Below the pieces are notes generated by a model. That model worked only from the letters and a program-made list of their open reading frames with translations. It was not told where the DNA came from and did no database searches. DNA of 64,000 nt from Thermopetrobacter sp964430935 (lineage in GTDB: Bacteria; Pseudomonadota; Alphaproteobacteria; Rhizobiales; Aestuariivirgaceae). The stretch's first letter is position 1. The number at the start of each line of letters is the position of its first letter. Where the stretch lies: NCBI GenBank assembly GCA_964430935.1, contig CAYSHK010000039.1, positions 66,683-130,682 of the forward strand, read 5' to 3'. The position numbers and the translations under genes were made by a program. Positions 25,401 to 32,701 of the stretch are shown one piece after another.

Positions 25401-27344
25401 GTCTGCGGCGACGGCGCCTGTCTGGGCTGCGGCGAGAAGACGGCGATCCACCTGTTCACCGCCACCGTGACCGCCCTCATGCAGCCGCGGGTGAAGGCGC
25501 ACCTGAAGAGGCTGGACGACCTCATCTCGCGGCTGGAGGCGCACATCCGCCTGAAGCTGGCCCAGGGCGTGGATCTCTCCGATTCCGCCACCATCGGCGC
25601 GCTGGCCGGCACCGACGACGACGTGACGCTGGCCGACCTCGCCCGCACGCTGGATGCCGACGGCGTCTCCACCGTCATCGACAAGGACTGGCTGGCCTGG
25701 GCCACCGGCCTGCTGGACAGGCTTCGCGATCTGAAGTGGCGCTATGAGGAAGGCCCCACGAAGCGCGGCCGTTCCGACATGGGCGTCATCAATTCCACCG
25801 GCTGCACCTCGGTCTGGGGTTCCACCTTCCCCTACAATCCCTATCCCTTCCCGTGGACCTCGCACCTGTTCCAGGACAGCCCGTCGGTGGCCATGGGCGT
25901 CTTCGAGGGACACATGGCGAAGATGGCCGAAGGCTTCAAGGCCATCCGCATGGCCGAGCTGGAGCTGGCCGGGAAGTACAATCCCGCCGAACACGGGGAG
26001 TTCTTCGCCAAGTTCGGCTGGAAGGACTTCACCGACGAGGAATGGAAGCTGTGCCCGCCCGTCGTGGCCATCGGCGGCGACGGCGCGATGTACGACATCG
26101 GCTTCCAGAACCTCTCCCGCGCCATGGCCTCCGGCATGCCCATCAAGGTGCTGGTGGTCGATACGCAGGTCTATTCCAACACCGGCGGCCAGGCCTGCAC
26201 CTCGGGCTTCATCTCCCAGGTTGCCGACATGAGCCCCTACGGCCGCGACTGGAAGGGCAAGGAGGAGATCCGCAAGGAGATTTCGCTCATCGGCATGGCG
26301 CATCGCACCACCTTCGTGCTGCAGGGCGCCCAGAGCAACGTCACCCACCTTCTGGAGGGCTACATCGACGGCCTGAATTCGCGCCGGCCGGCCCTGTTCA
26401 ACATCTACACCGTCTGCCCGCCGGAGCACGGCGTGGGCGACGACGCCGCGGACGTGCAGACGAAGATGGCCGTGGAATCCCGCGCCTATCCGCTGGTCCG
26501 CTACGATCCCGACGCCGGCGAGACCTTCGAGGAATGCCTCGACCTCTCCGGCAATCCGGCTCTGGATCGCGACTGGCCCGAATACACCCTGAAATACGTC
26601 GACGAGAACGGGGAGGAGGCGGAGATGCGCCTGCCCTTCACCTTCGCCGACTTCGCCGTCACCGAGGGGCGTTTCCGCAAGCATTTCCGCCGCGTGCCGC
26701 GCGGGAAGTGGACCGACGACATGGTGCCCTTCCACGAGTTCCTCGACATGGACGAGGACGAGCGCGAAGGCAGGTTCCCGTACGTCTGGGCCGTGGACGA
26801 CGAAAACCGCCTGATCCGCGTGATCTGCTCGCAGGAGATCGTCCGCTCCGCCGAGGAGCGCCGGGCCTTCTGGCGTCAGCTGAAGGGCATCGCCGGCCTG
26901 ACGGGGCGCGTCGACGTCGAGGCCGAGATCGCGAAGGCCAAGGCCGAGATGGCCGGCAGACTTGCCGGTGCCCTGCTGGGCCTCGCGGAAGGGGCGGGCG
27001 GCTCCGCCGCGGCCATCGACCTCGTTTCCGCGGCGGCGGGAGATGCGTCTCCCTCCGCTCCTGCCGCCGCTTCTTCTTCCGCCGTTCCCGGAGACTACGA
27101 ACCCGTCTGGATCGACACGCCGGAATGTACCGCGTGCGACGAGTGCGTGGAGCTGGCTCCGGGGATCTTCCAGTACAACGAGGACAATCAGGCCATCGTG
27201 GTCGATCCGCGTGGCGGCACCTTCGAGGACATCGTGAAGGCCGCGGAGAAGTGCACCGCCATGTGCATCCATCCGGGCACGCCCTGGAACATGAACGAGA
27301 AGAACGTCGAGAAGCTGATCAAGCGCGCCGAGAAGTTCCAGTAG
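22401..27344 (+). CDS. Giant fused 2-oxoacid:ferredoxin oxidoreductase (pyruvate:ferredoxin oxidoreductase type) with C-terminal ferredoxin
   Basis: A single 1647-residue chain, much longer than classical PFOR (about 1170-1200). Domains in order: the pyrimidine-binding domain with YPITPS at 42; a domain II around 280-420; the gamma-type domain (IGGWGAITTGKNLA near 500); two 4Fe-4S motifs, CTACGECYTVC from Cys791 and CKGCMECVEVC from Cys929; the thiamine-diphosphate domain with CGDGACLGCGEK from Cys1002 and GGDGAMYDIG near 1232; and a C-terminal single-cluster ferredoxin (CTACDEC from Cys1576). Two insertions are unusual: a roughly 115-residue helical stretch between the two 4Fe-4S motifs and another before the Mg/ThDP loop. 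Pyruvate is a guess; another 2-oxoacid is possible. It sits between rnfB and rnfC, implying direct supply of reduced ferredoxin to Rnf or the reverse. Confidence 0.9.
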   Translation: MIFGNRKQKKNEPKYPGIRMALDGNTAVIMCEREASDAAGAYPITPSTQMGEYWAEEVARGHINVSGRPLVFVEPESEHAAAAVTAGMSMSGLRATNFSSAQGVAFMHESLYAAVGKRLPYVLNIGARAITKASLNVHCGHDDYHCVDDTGFIQFFARNAQAAADLNLIARKTAELSLTPAIVGQDGFLTTHLIEPINVPERELIDEFLGHPDDEIECPTPAQRMIYGETRRRVPMLWDVDNPVTSGAVQNQDSYMQTVAAQRPYFFDHIPEIAERVMAEYADLTGRAYGRIGTWHMDDAEYVILGMGSMIPQAKAVAEYLRRTRGLKVGIVDLTMYRPFPGDLVSKALIGRKGVAVLERTDQPLAEDLPVMREVRAALSKALENGMAADGEKPWPDYATAKSMKDLPQLYSGAYGLGSRDLQPEALVAAVENMLPDGGHRRFFYLGIEFVHDIPASPKEEVRQQKLLEAYPHIRDLALKGSENPDLLPEGAITVRMHSIGGWGAITTGKNLAMTLYELLGYEIKANPKYGSEKKGQPTTYYMSAAPEPIPLSCEYHNVDVVLSPDPNVFHHSNPLFGLRKGGVFIIQHSGTAEELWKSLPESAQRYIIDNDIRLFYVDGFRIAREEASNPELQLRMQGNAFQGAFFAASPLMERAGLDEKKLFAAIEAQLEAKFGSKGRKVVEDNLRVVRRGFEETREVTGKVVTPREAGGEEVRSGLPVLLRDIPEAGGGASDIHRFWEQTGEFYASGRGSDITADPFQALSLIPASTGIFRDMTQIRFEVPEFVAEKCTACGECYTVCPDSACPGLVNTVAEVFSSAIAAVEEEIGATEHLRRESRKLEKILRPMIDEAGEEADVNALIHRAIDELLAGSDLEGGARNRLEEEMEAFRRAIGEFRFSVTKPYWIQREKKRKGSGGLFSITINPYTCKGCMECVEVCDDGALVPVRQDDEVVARLRREWEFWERLPTTNPQFDRIDDLDEKIGALQTLLLDKPVYNSMVCGDGACLGCGEKTAIHLFTATVTALMQPRVKAHLKRLDDLISRLEAHIRLKLAQGVDLSDSATIGALAGTDDDVTLADLARTLDADGVSTVIDKDWLAWATGLLDRLRDLKWRYEEGPTKRGRSDMGVINSTGCTSVWGSTFPYNPYPFPWTSHLFQDSPSVAMGVFEGHMAKMAEGFKAIRMAELELAGKYNPAEHGEFFAKFGWKDFTDEEWKLCPPVVAIGGDGAMYDIGFQNLSRAMASGMPIKVLVVDTQVYSNTGGQACTSGFISQVADMSPYGRDWKGKEEIRKEISLIGMAHRTTFVLQGAQSNVTHLLEGYIDGLNSRRPALFNIYTVCPPEHGVGDDAADVQTKMAVESRAYPLVRYDPDAGETFEECLDLSGNPALDRDWPEYTLKYVDENGEEAEMRLPFTFADFAVTEGRFRKHFRRVPRGKWTDDMVPFHEFLDMDEDEREGRFPYVWAVDDENRLIRVICSQEIVRSAEERRAFWRQLKGIAGLTGRVDVEAEIAKAKAEMAGRLAGALLGLAEGAGGSAAAIDLVSAAAGDASPSAPAAASSSAVPGDYEPVWIDTPECTACDECVELAPGIFQYNEDNQAIVVDPRGGTFEDIVKAAEKCTAMCIHPGTPWNMNEKNVEKLIKRAEKFQ

Positions 27345-27366
27345 GGACGGCGGGGAGGACGGTGTC

Positions 27367-28710
27367 ATGGGTCTGATGTCCCTCTTCGGCAGAACGTTCC
27401 GCCACGGAATCCATCCGCCGCAGAACAAGGATGCCACGGCGGGGGTGCCCATCCGCCGTCTGGCCTTTCCGCCGCGGCTGATCGTCCATCTCGACCAGTT
27501 CATCGGCCGCCCCGCGAAACCGGTGGTGCGGAAGGGGCAGGAGGTGGTGCGTGGCCAGCCCATCGCCGAACCGGACGGTTTCATGTCCGTGCCGCTGTTC
27601 GCGCCGGCCACCGGACGCGTCCGCGACATCCGCCTGATGCCGTCCGCCCGCGGCCCGCGGTCCATGGCCATCGTGATCGACGTGCATGAGGCTTCCTCGC
27701 AGCGGGTGCGCTGGGCGCGCCCTCCCAACGATCTCGAGGAGATGGACCGCGACGCGCTGATCCGCGCCATACAGAACACCGGGCTGACCGGTCTCGGCGG
27801 CGCGGCCTTTCCGATGCACGTGAAGTATGCCTCGCCGCCCGGCGACGACACCCTGCCCGACACCCTGGTGGTCAACGGTGCCGAATGCGAACCCTGGCTG
27901 ACCGCCGACCACAGGGTGATGCTCGAGCAGCCGGAGGAGCTGTTGCGCGGCATCCGCTACGCGCTGAGGGCAAGCGGCGCGAAGCGCGCCATCGTGGGCA
28001 TCGAGGACAACAAGCGCGACGCGGCGGAGGTTCTGCGCGGCCGCCTGGAGCCGGACGATCCGATCCGCGTGGAACTCGTGGAGACGAAGTATCCGCAGGG
28101 CGCGGAGAAGATGCTGATCTACGCACTGCTCGGCCGCAGGGTTCCGGCCGGTGGATTGCCCCGGCAGGTGGGCGTGGTGGTGTCCAACGCCGGCACGCTG
28201 GCCCAGCTGGGCCATCTGCTGCCGCGCGGCGAGGGACTGATCGAGCGGGTCGTCACCGTCGCCGGTCCCGGCGTGGAGCGCCCGGGCAACTACCGTGTGC
28301 CCATCGGAACGCCGGCCCGCTTCATCCTCGAGGAGGCCGGGCTGAGGACGGAGAACGCGGAGATCATCTTCGGCGGCCCCATGATGGGGCTGGACGTGCC
28401 GGAACTGGACGTGCCGGTCACCATGGGCACCTCCGGCGTGCTGGTGCGCGAGGACACCGGCTCCGAAAGGCGCATCTGGCCGTGCATAAAGTGCGCCCGC
28501 TGCGTGGACGCCTGCCCGATGTTCCTCAATCCCTCCGTTCTGGGACAGCTCGCCCTGGCCCGCCGTTACGAGGAGATGCGGGAGCGGTACAATCTGCTCG
28601 ACTGCTTCGAATGCGGATGCTGCACCTATGTCTGTCCCTCCAACATCCCCCTGGTGCAGCATTTCCGCATCGCCAAGGCCATAAACCGTGAAAGGGCGCA
28701 GGCAGAATGA
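27367..28710 (+). CDS. rnfC: Rnf electron-transport complex subunit C (RnfC)
   Basis: NADH- and FMN-binding subunit on the cytoplasmic face. The 447-residue protein begins with the HGIHPP motif, contains the flavin/NADH region (GLTGLGGAAFP, VVNGAECEPWLT) and two 4Fe-4S motifs near the C-terminus, CIKCARCVDACP and CFECGCCTYVCP. It lacks the long alanine-rich C-terminal tail seen in E. coli RsxC. The rnfD start overlaps its stop by four bases. Confidence 0.95.
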   Translation: MGLMSLFGRTFRHGIHPPQNKDATAGVPIRRLAFPPRLIVHLDQFIGRPAKPVVRKGQEVVRGQPIAEPDGFMSVPLFAPATGRVRDIRLMPSARGPRSMAIVIDVHEASSQRVRWARPPNDLEEMDRDALIRAIQNTGLTGLGGAAFPMHVKYASPPGDDTLPDTLVVNGAECEPWLTADHRVMLEQPEELLRGIRYALRASGAKRAIVGIEDNKRDAAEVLRGRLEPDDPIRVELVETKYPQGAEKMLIYALLGRRVPAGGLPRQVGVVVSNAGTLAQLGHLLPRGEGLIERVVTVAGPGVERPGNYRVPIGTPARFILEEAGLRTENAEIIFGGPMMGLDVPELDVPVTMGTSGVLVREDTGSERRIWPCIKCARCVDACPMFLNPSVLGQLALARRYEEMRERYNLLDCFECGCCTYVCPSNIPLVQHFRIAKAINRERAQAE

Positions 28711-29756
28711 TTCCGCGCAAGGTGCACATAGCCCTGAAGCCTTCGCCGCACATCCATTCGGGGCAGGACGTGGTCGTCATCATGCACAACGTGGTGCTGG
28801 CCCTGCTGCCGCTGAACCTGTGGTTCGTCTGGCAGTTCGGCCTCTCCGCCATCGTCCATACGCTGGGCGTTCTGCTGTCCTGCCTGCTGACCGAGCGCAT
28901 CTGGGCCTGGGCCGCCGGAAAGCCGAATCCGCTGGGCGACTGGTCGGCCACCATCACCGGCCTTCTGCTGGCGCTGACCGTACCGCCCTCCCTGCCCCTG
29001 TGGATGGGCGCCGTCGGTGGCATCGTCGCCATCGCCCTGGGCAAGGCCTTCTTCGGCGGGCTGGGCTTCAACGTCTTCAATCCGGCCCTGGTCGGCCGCG
29101 CCTTCATCCAGGCGGCGTTTCCCGTGGCGGTGAACACCTGGCCTCCGGCCTGGTGGGAGGGGCGTTTCGCCGCCTTCTATCCGACGACGTTCACCGCCCC
29201 CTTCATGTCGCCCCCGGACCTCGGTGCATGGCTGGCCTCCGCGGTGGACGCGGTCAGCGGCGCCACGCCCCTCGCCCGGATGAAATTCGCCCACGACCAG
29301 CAGTCCGCCCTCGATCTCTGGGTCTTCGCCGACGCCTCCAACGTCACCGGGCCGCCGGCCCTGCTCATCCTGCTCTGCGGGCTCTATCTGGCCTTCCGCC
29401 GCATGCTCGACTGGCGCATTCCGCTGTCGGTCATGGCCTCCGCCGCCGTCTTTTCCGCCATCTTCTGGCTGCTGGATCCCGGCCGTCATCCCGATCCCCT
29501 GTTCGTGCTCGCCTCCGGCGGCCTGATGCTGGGCGCCTGGTTCATGGCCACCGACATGGTGGGCTCCCCCGTCACGCCCGCCGGTGCCGTGCTCTACGGG
29601 ATCCTGATCGGCGTGGTGACGGTGGTCATCCGTCTGTTCGGCGGCATGGCCGAAGGCGTGATGTACGCGATACTACTGGGCAACGCGGCCACGCCGCTGA
29701 TCGAGCGGATCACCCAGCCGCGGCCCTTCGGATCCGAGGGAGGGAGGCGCTCATGA
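28707..29756 (+). CDS. rnfD: Rnf electron-transport complex subunit D (RnfD)
   Basis: Large membrane subunit (349 residues, about nine to ten helices) with covalently bound FMN. The acceptor is Thr187 in AVSGATPLA, the flavinylation motif. The GNPLGDWS-like and NVFNPALVGRAF segments are characteristic of RnfD/NqrB. ApbE at 4019-5068 should attach the flavin. The gene overlaps rnfC and rnfG by four bases each. Confidence 0.95.
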   Translation: MIPRKVHIALKPSPHIHSGQDVVVIMHNVVLALLPLNLWFVWQFGLSAIVHTLGVLLSCLLTERIWAWAAGKPNPLGDWSATITGLLLALTVPPSLPLWMGAVGGIVAIALGKAFFGGLGFNVFNPALVGRAFIQAAFPVAVNTWPPAWWEGRFAAFYPTTFTAPFMSPPDLGAWLASAVDAVSGATPLARMKFAHDQQSALDLWVFADASNVTGPPALLILLCGLYLAFRRMLDWRIPLSVMASAAVFSAIFWLLDPGRHPDPLFVLASGGLMLGAWFMATDMVGSPVTPAGAVLYGILIGVVTVVIRLFGGMAEGVMYAILLGNAATPLIERITQPRPFGSEGGRRS

Positions 29757-30448
29757 GCGGCAGCCGCGAGATCCGTCACGCCCCGAGGACCTCCCCCTGG
29801 CCGCTGATCGCCACGCTGGGCGGGGTGGCCATGCTCTCCGGTCTGCTGGTGGTGGCCGTCTACCAGTTCACCAGGCCGATCATCGCCGAGAACCAGCGGC
29901 GGGCGGTGGCCCGCGCCATCGGCAAGGTCATTCCGGGCGCGGTGGCCAACCGCGCCTTCCGGCTGGAGAACGGCCGCCTCGTTCCGGCCGGGCCCAGGGC
30001 GCGCGGAGAGGTGATCTACGCCGGCTACGACGCGCGGGGTCGGCTGCTCGGCATCGCCGCGAAGGCCGGTGCGCAGGGCTATGCCGACATGATCCACATG
30101 CTCTACGGCTACGATCCCGTCTCCCAGCGCATTCTCGGTTTCGAGGTTCTGAAAATGGCCGAGACGCCGGGTCTGGGGGACAAGATCACCACCGACGAGG
30201 GATTCCTGGCCAATTTCCCTCTCGACGCCACCGTGGAGGGTGGAAAGCTGAAGCACGAGATCGTCACCGTCAAGCACGGACGCAAGCGGAATCCCTGGGA
30301 GATCGACGCCATTTCCGGGGCCACCATATCCTCGCGGGCCGTGGGCAAGGCGCTGAACGCCTCCGCGCGGCGCCTGCTGCCGGTTGTCCGCTCCCAGCTC
30401 GACGTGCTGCGCCGCAACGGCCCCGGGACAGGAGGAGGAAAACGATGA
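29753..30448 (+). CDS. rnfG: Rnf electron-transport complex subunit G (RnfG)
   Basis: Single-helix periplasmic subunit with covalent FMN. The 231-residue protein has one helix (about 16-38) and the FMN-binding domain; the flavinylated threonine is Thr191 in DAISGATISS. The segment ETPGLGDKI is also typical of RnfG/NqrC. Expected client of ApbE. Start and stop codons overlap both neighbours. Confidence 0.95.
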   Translation: MSGSREIRHAPRTSPWPLIATLGGVAMLSGLLVVAVYQFTRPIIAENQRRAVARAIGKVIPGAVANRAFRLENGRLVPAGPRARGEVIYAGYDARGRLLGIAAKAGAQGYADMIHMLYGYDPVSQRILGFEVLKMAETPGLGDKITTDEGFLANFPLDATVEGGKLKHEIVTVKHGRKRNPWEIDAISGATISSRAVGKALNASARRLLPVVRSQLDVLRRNGPGTGGGKR

Positions 30449-31119
30449 CCACCGTCACCGGACAGGGCGGCAGGAAGAAGGAGGAAGGCATCACCTGGGA
30501 GGTCTTCGCGCAAGGGCTGTGGCGCGACAATCCCGTTCTGGTGATGCTGCTCGGCCTGTGTCCGGTGCTCGCGGTGTCCAACAGCGCCATCAACGCTCTG
30601 GCCATGGGGCTTGCCACCACGTTCGTCCTGGTGTCCTCCGGGGCCCTGGTCTCGCTGCTGCGGCACCTGATTCCGAAACAGGTGCGCATCGCCACCTACA
30701 TCGTCATCATCGCCACCTTCGTGACCATCGTCGACTATCTCATCCAGGCCATCTCGCTGGATCTCTACAATGCGCTCGGCGCCTTCATCCAGCTCATCGT
30801 GGTGAACTGCATCATCCTCGGCCGGGCCGAGGCCTACGCCTCGCGCAACACGCTCGGGCGGGCGGTGGTGAACGCCACCGGCATGGGCATCGGCTTCACG
30901 CTGGCGCTGCTGGCGCTGGGGAGCATCCGCGAGATCCTCGGTGCAGGTTCGCTGTTCGGCATCGATCTTTTCGGCAAGGGCTTCGAGCCGTGGGTGGTGA
31001 TGATCATGCCGCCCGGAGGCTTCATCGTCCTGTCGCTGCTGCTGGTGGCGTTCAACTGGATCAATCAGCGTCTCGACAAACGGATCGAGCAGTCGGAGGG
31101 GTGCGGCCATGGCTCATGA
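30445..31119 (+). CDS. rnfE: Rnf electron-transport complex subunit E (RnfE)
   Basis: Membrane subunit of 224 residues with six helices, homologous to RnfA and NqrD. The conserved cysteine-containing half-helices LGLCPVLAVSN and VNCIILGRAEA are present; in Rnf/Nqr, four such cysteines from the A and E subunits hold an iron or 2Fe-2S centre inside the membrane. The N-terminal cytoplasmic stretch (GGRKKEEGITW) is slightly long. Overlaps rnfA by eleven bases. Confidence 0.95.
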   Translation: MTTVTGQGGRKKEEGITWEVFAQGLWRDNPVLVMLLGLCPVLAVSNSAINALAMGLATTFVLVSSGALVSLLRHLIPKQVRIATYIVIIATFVTIVDYLIQAISLDLYNALGAFIQLIVVNCIILGRAEAYASRNTLGRAVVNATGMGIGFTLALLALGSIREILGAGSLFGIDLFGKGFEPWVVMIMPPGGFIVLSLLLVAFNWINQRLDKRIEQSEGCGHGS

Positions 31120-31696
31120 CGGTCTTTCCTTCATCTTCCTGAACGCGGCGCTGATGAACAACTTCGTCCTGGCGCTGTTTCTGGGGCTTTGCCCCTTTCT
31201 CGGCGTGTCCGGGAAGCTGGAGACGGCCGGCCCGATGGGACTGGCCACCTCCTTCGTCATGCTCGTCAGCTCGGTCTGCGCCTATTTCATCAACGAGATC
31301 CTGGTGGCCTGGGACATCACCTTCCTGCGCCTGATCGCCTACATCACGGTCATCGCCTCCGCGGTGCAGCTGGTGGAGATGACGCTCAAGAAATTCGCGC
31401 CGGCCCTGTTCCGGGCGCTCGGCATCTACCTGCCCCTCATCACGACCAACTGCGCCATCCTGGGCCTGGCCCTGTTCCAGACCTTCAAGGAATACGATTT
31501 CCTCCAGTCCCTGGTCTACGCGCTGGGGGCCGGCGCGGGCTTCACCCTGGCCATCATGCTGATGTCCGGCCTGCGCGAGAAACTGGATCTGTCCGACGTG
31601 CCCGGCATCGTGCGCGGGGCTGCGCTCTCCCTGATGCTGGGCGGCCTGCTGTCCCTTTCCTTCATGGGATTCGCCGGTCTGGGCGGCGGCCATTGA
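31109..31696 (+). CDS. rnfA: Rnf electron-transport complex subunit A (RnfA)
   Basis: Membrane subunit of 195 residues with six helices in inverted topology relative to RnfE. The LGLCPFLGVSG and TTNCAILGLAL segments carry the two cysteines expected to share the intramembrane iron centre with RnfE. The order rnfB-(oxidoreductase)-C-D-G-E-A matches the clostridial-type rnfCDGEAB order with rnfB moved to the front, unlike rnfABCDGE of gammaproteobacteria and Rhodobacter. Confidence 0.95.
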   Translation: MAHDGLSFIFLNAALMNNFVLALFLGLCPFLGVSGKLETAGPMGLATSFVMLVSSVCAYFINEILVAWDITFLRLIAYITVIASAVQLVEMTLKKFAPALFRALGIYLPLITTNCAILGLALFQTFKEYDFLQSLVYALGAGAGFTLAIMLMSGLREKLDLSDVPGIVRGAALSLMLGGLLSLSFMGFAGLGGGH

Positions 31697-31709
31697 GGAG
31701 AACGGTGCC

Positions 31710-31901
31710 ATGCTGCGCGACTATCTGATCGCCCTCGTTCTTCTTCCCGCCATGGTGATTCTGTGGGCGGTGGTGGACAATCTCTACCGTCGGTTCTCGC
31801 TGCGCCATCCCGAATTCCGCTCCCGGCCGGAGGGCGGTTGCGGATCCTGCGGCTCGGGCGGCGACGGCAGGGGCGCCTGCCATTTCCCCGACCGCGAGTG
31901 A
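31710..31901 (+). CDS. Small cysteine-rich membrane protein at the end of the rnf operon (NqrM-like candidate)
   Basis: A 63-residue protein with one hydrophobic helix (about 4-24), a basic stretch, and a soluble tail bearing Cys44, Cys47 and Cys57 (CGSC...C) plus His58. It starts 13 bases after rnfA with GAGGAGAACG upstream. The layout recalls NqrM, a tiny one-helix cysteine-rich protein needed to insert the iron centre of Na+-NQR between NqrD and NqrE, the homologues of RnfE and RnfA. I infer, but cannot show, the same role for Rnf. It could instead be a generic FeoB-associated-type cysteine-rich membrane protein. Confidence 0.7.
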   Translation: MLRDYLIALVLLPAMVILWAVVDNLYRRFSLRHPEFRSRPEGGCGSCGSGGDGRGACHFPDRE

Positions 31902-31957
31902 AATTCCAGCCGGACGGAGTGTTTCCGCGACGGAATCGGTCTCCCCGTGCGTTGAAG

Positions 31958-31995
31958 GGAGCGGACGGCATGGAAAGTCCGCTCCGTAATGCCGT
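31958..31995 (+). promoter_or_regulatory. Hairpin upstream of the EF-hand gene with an alternative pairing
   Basis: GGAGCGGAC (31958-31966) pairs perfectly with GTCCGCTCC (31977-31985). Part of its loop and stem, ACGGCAT (31965-31971), can instead pair with ATGCCGT (31989-31995). It lies 57-100 bases after the small rnf-associated gene and 63 bases before the EF-hand ATG, so it could be the rnf operon terminator, a leader switch, or both. Confidence 0.45.
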
Positions 31996-32057
31996 TCGCC
32001 CCCCGGCTTCCCCTCGTGTGGCGGACACTGGAAGAACCAACGACAAGGAGAACGACC

Positions 32058-32627
32058 ATGAAGAATGCGACGAGATTCGTTCTGGCCATTTCGGCTTTCG
32101 GCATGCTGGCCGCGGCAGGTGGCGCGGCCTTGGCGGGTGGCGCGCCCGGAACGTCCGGGCTCATGCCGTTCGCCAAGCTCGATGCCGATGGCGACGGGTT
32201 TCTGACCCGCGACGAGGTGCGCAAGGCCCGCGAAGCACGTTTCGCGAAATACGATGCCAACGGTGACGGCAAGGCGGAGATTTCCGAGATCGATGCCGCC
32301 ATCATGAAGCGCCTCGAGAAGCGCAAGGTGAAGATCCGCTACCGGATTCTGTCCCGTCTCGATGCCAATGGTGACGGCGTGATCGACAAGGACGAGTATC
32401 TGAACGCCCGCATGCGGATGTTCGACCGCGCCGACCGCAACGGCGACGGCCGGATAGACCGCCGCGAGGCCGCCAGGTTCGCCCGCGGGATGCATGCCAT
32501 GATGGGTGGAAAGTCCCGGATGAAGTCGAAGATGAAAAAGATGCATGGCGGCAGGCCCGGCGCTTCCTACGGCAAAGGCGGATATCCCCGCGGCAAGGAC
32601 TGCGGCGGACGCCGCTGGGCGGACTGA
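32058..32627 (+). CDS. Secreted protein with four EF-hands
   Basis: A 189-residue exported protein. A signal peptide (1-26, ending GGAALA) is followed by four canonical calcium-binding EF loops: DADGDGFLTRDE (42-53), DANGDGKAEISE (66-77), DANGDGVIDKDE (102-113) and DRNGDGRIDRRE (126-137). All key acidic residues are present. The C-terminus is rich in Met, Lys and Gly with a single cysteine. It likely buffers or senses Ca2+ or another divalent metal in the periplasm. Neighbouring downstream genes encode a sigma factor, its likely antagonist and a metal-sensor-like protein, so it may be part of that pathway. The ATG at 32058 follows AAGGAG. Confidence 0.88.
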   Translation: MKNATRFVLAISAFGMLAAAGGAALAGGAPGTSGLMPFAKLDADGDGFLTRDEVRKAREARFAKYDANGDGKAEISEIDAAIMKRLEKRKVKIRYRILSRLDANGDGVIDKDEYLNARMRMFDRADRNGDGRIDRREAARFARGMHAMMGGKSRMKSKMKKMHGGRPGASYGKGGYPRGKDCGGRRWAD

Positions 32628-32657
32628 CCGGAAATGCGCTATGCTTGCGGCAACCGG

Positions 32658-32684
32658 CCGGAGCGGACCCCGTGTCCGCTCCGG
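32658..32684 (+). terminator. Perfect eleven-pair hairpin after the EF-hand gene
   Basis: CCGGAGCGGAC-CCCGT-GTCCGCTCCGG lies between the EF-hand stop and the sigma-factor start. Nine bases of each arm are identical to the hairpin at 31958-31985. No T-run follows, so it may attenuate rather than stop transcription into the sigma gene. Confidence 0.5.
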
Positions 32685-32701
32685 TCCCTGCGGGAGGCGC
32701 C

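Noticed and set aside
22233..27953. A 1906-codon open frame on the minus strand opposite the oxidoreductase gene
   Set aside because: It mirrors the codon bias of the plus-strand gene, has no domain signature, no ribosome site and no promoter. High GC makes such long antisense frames common.
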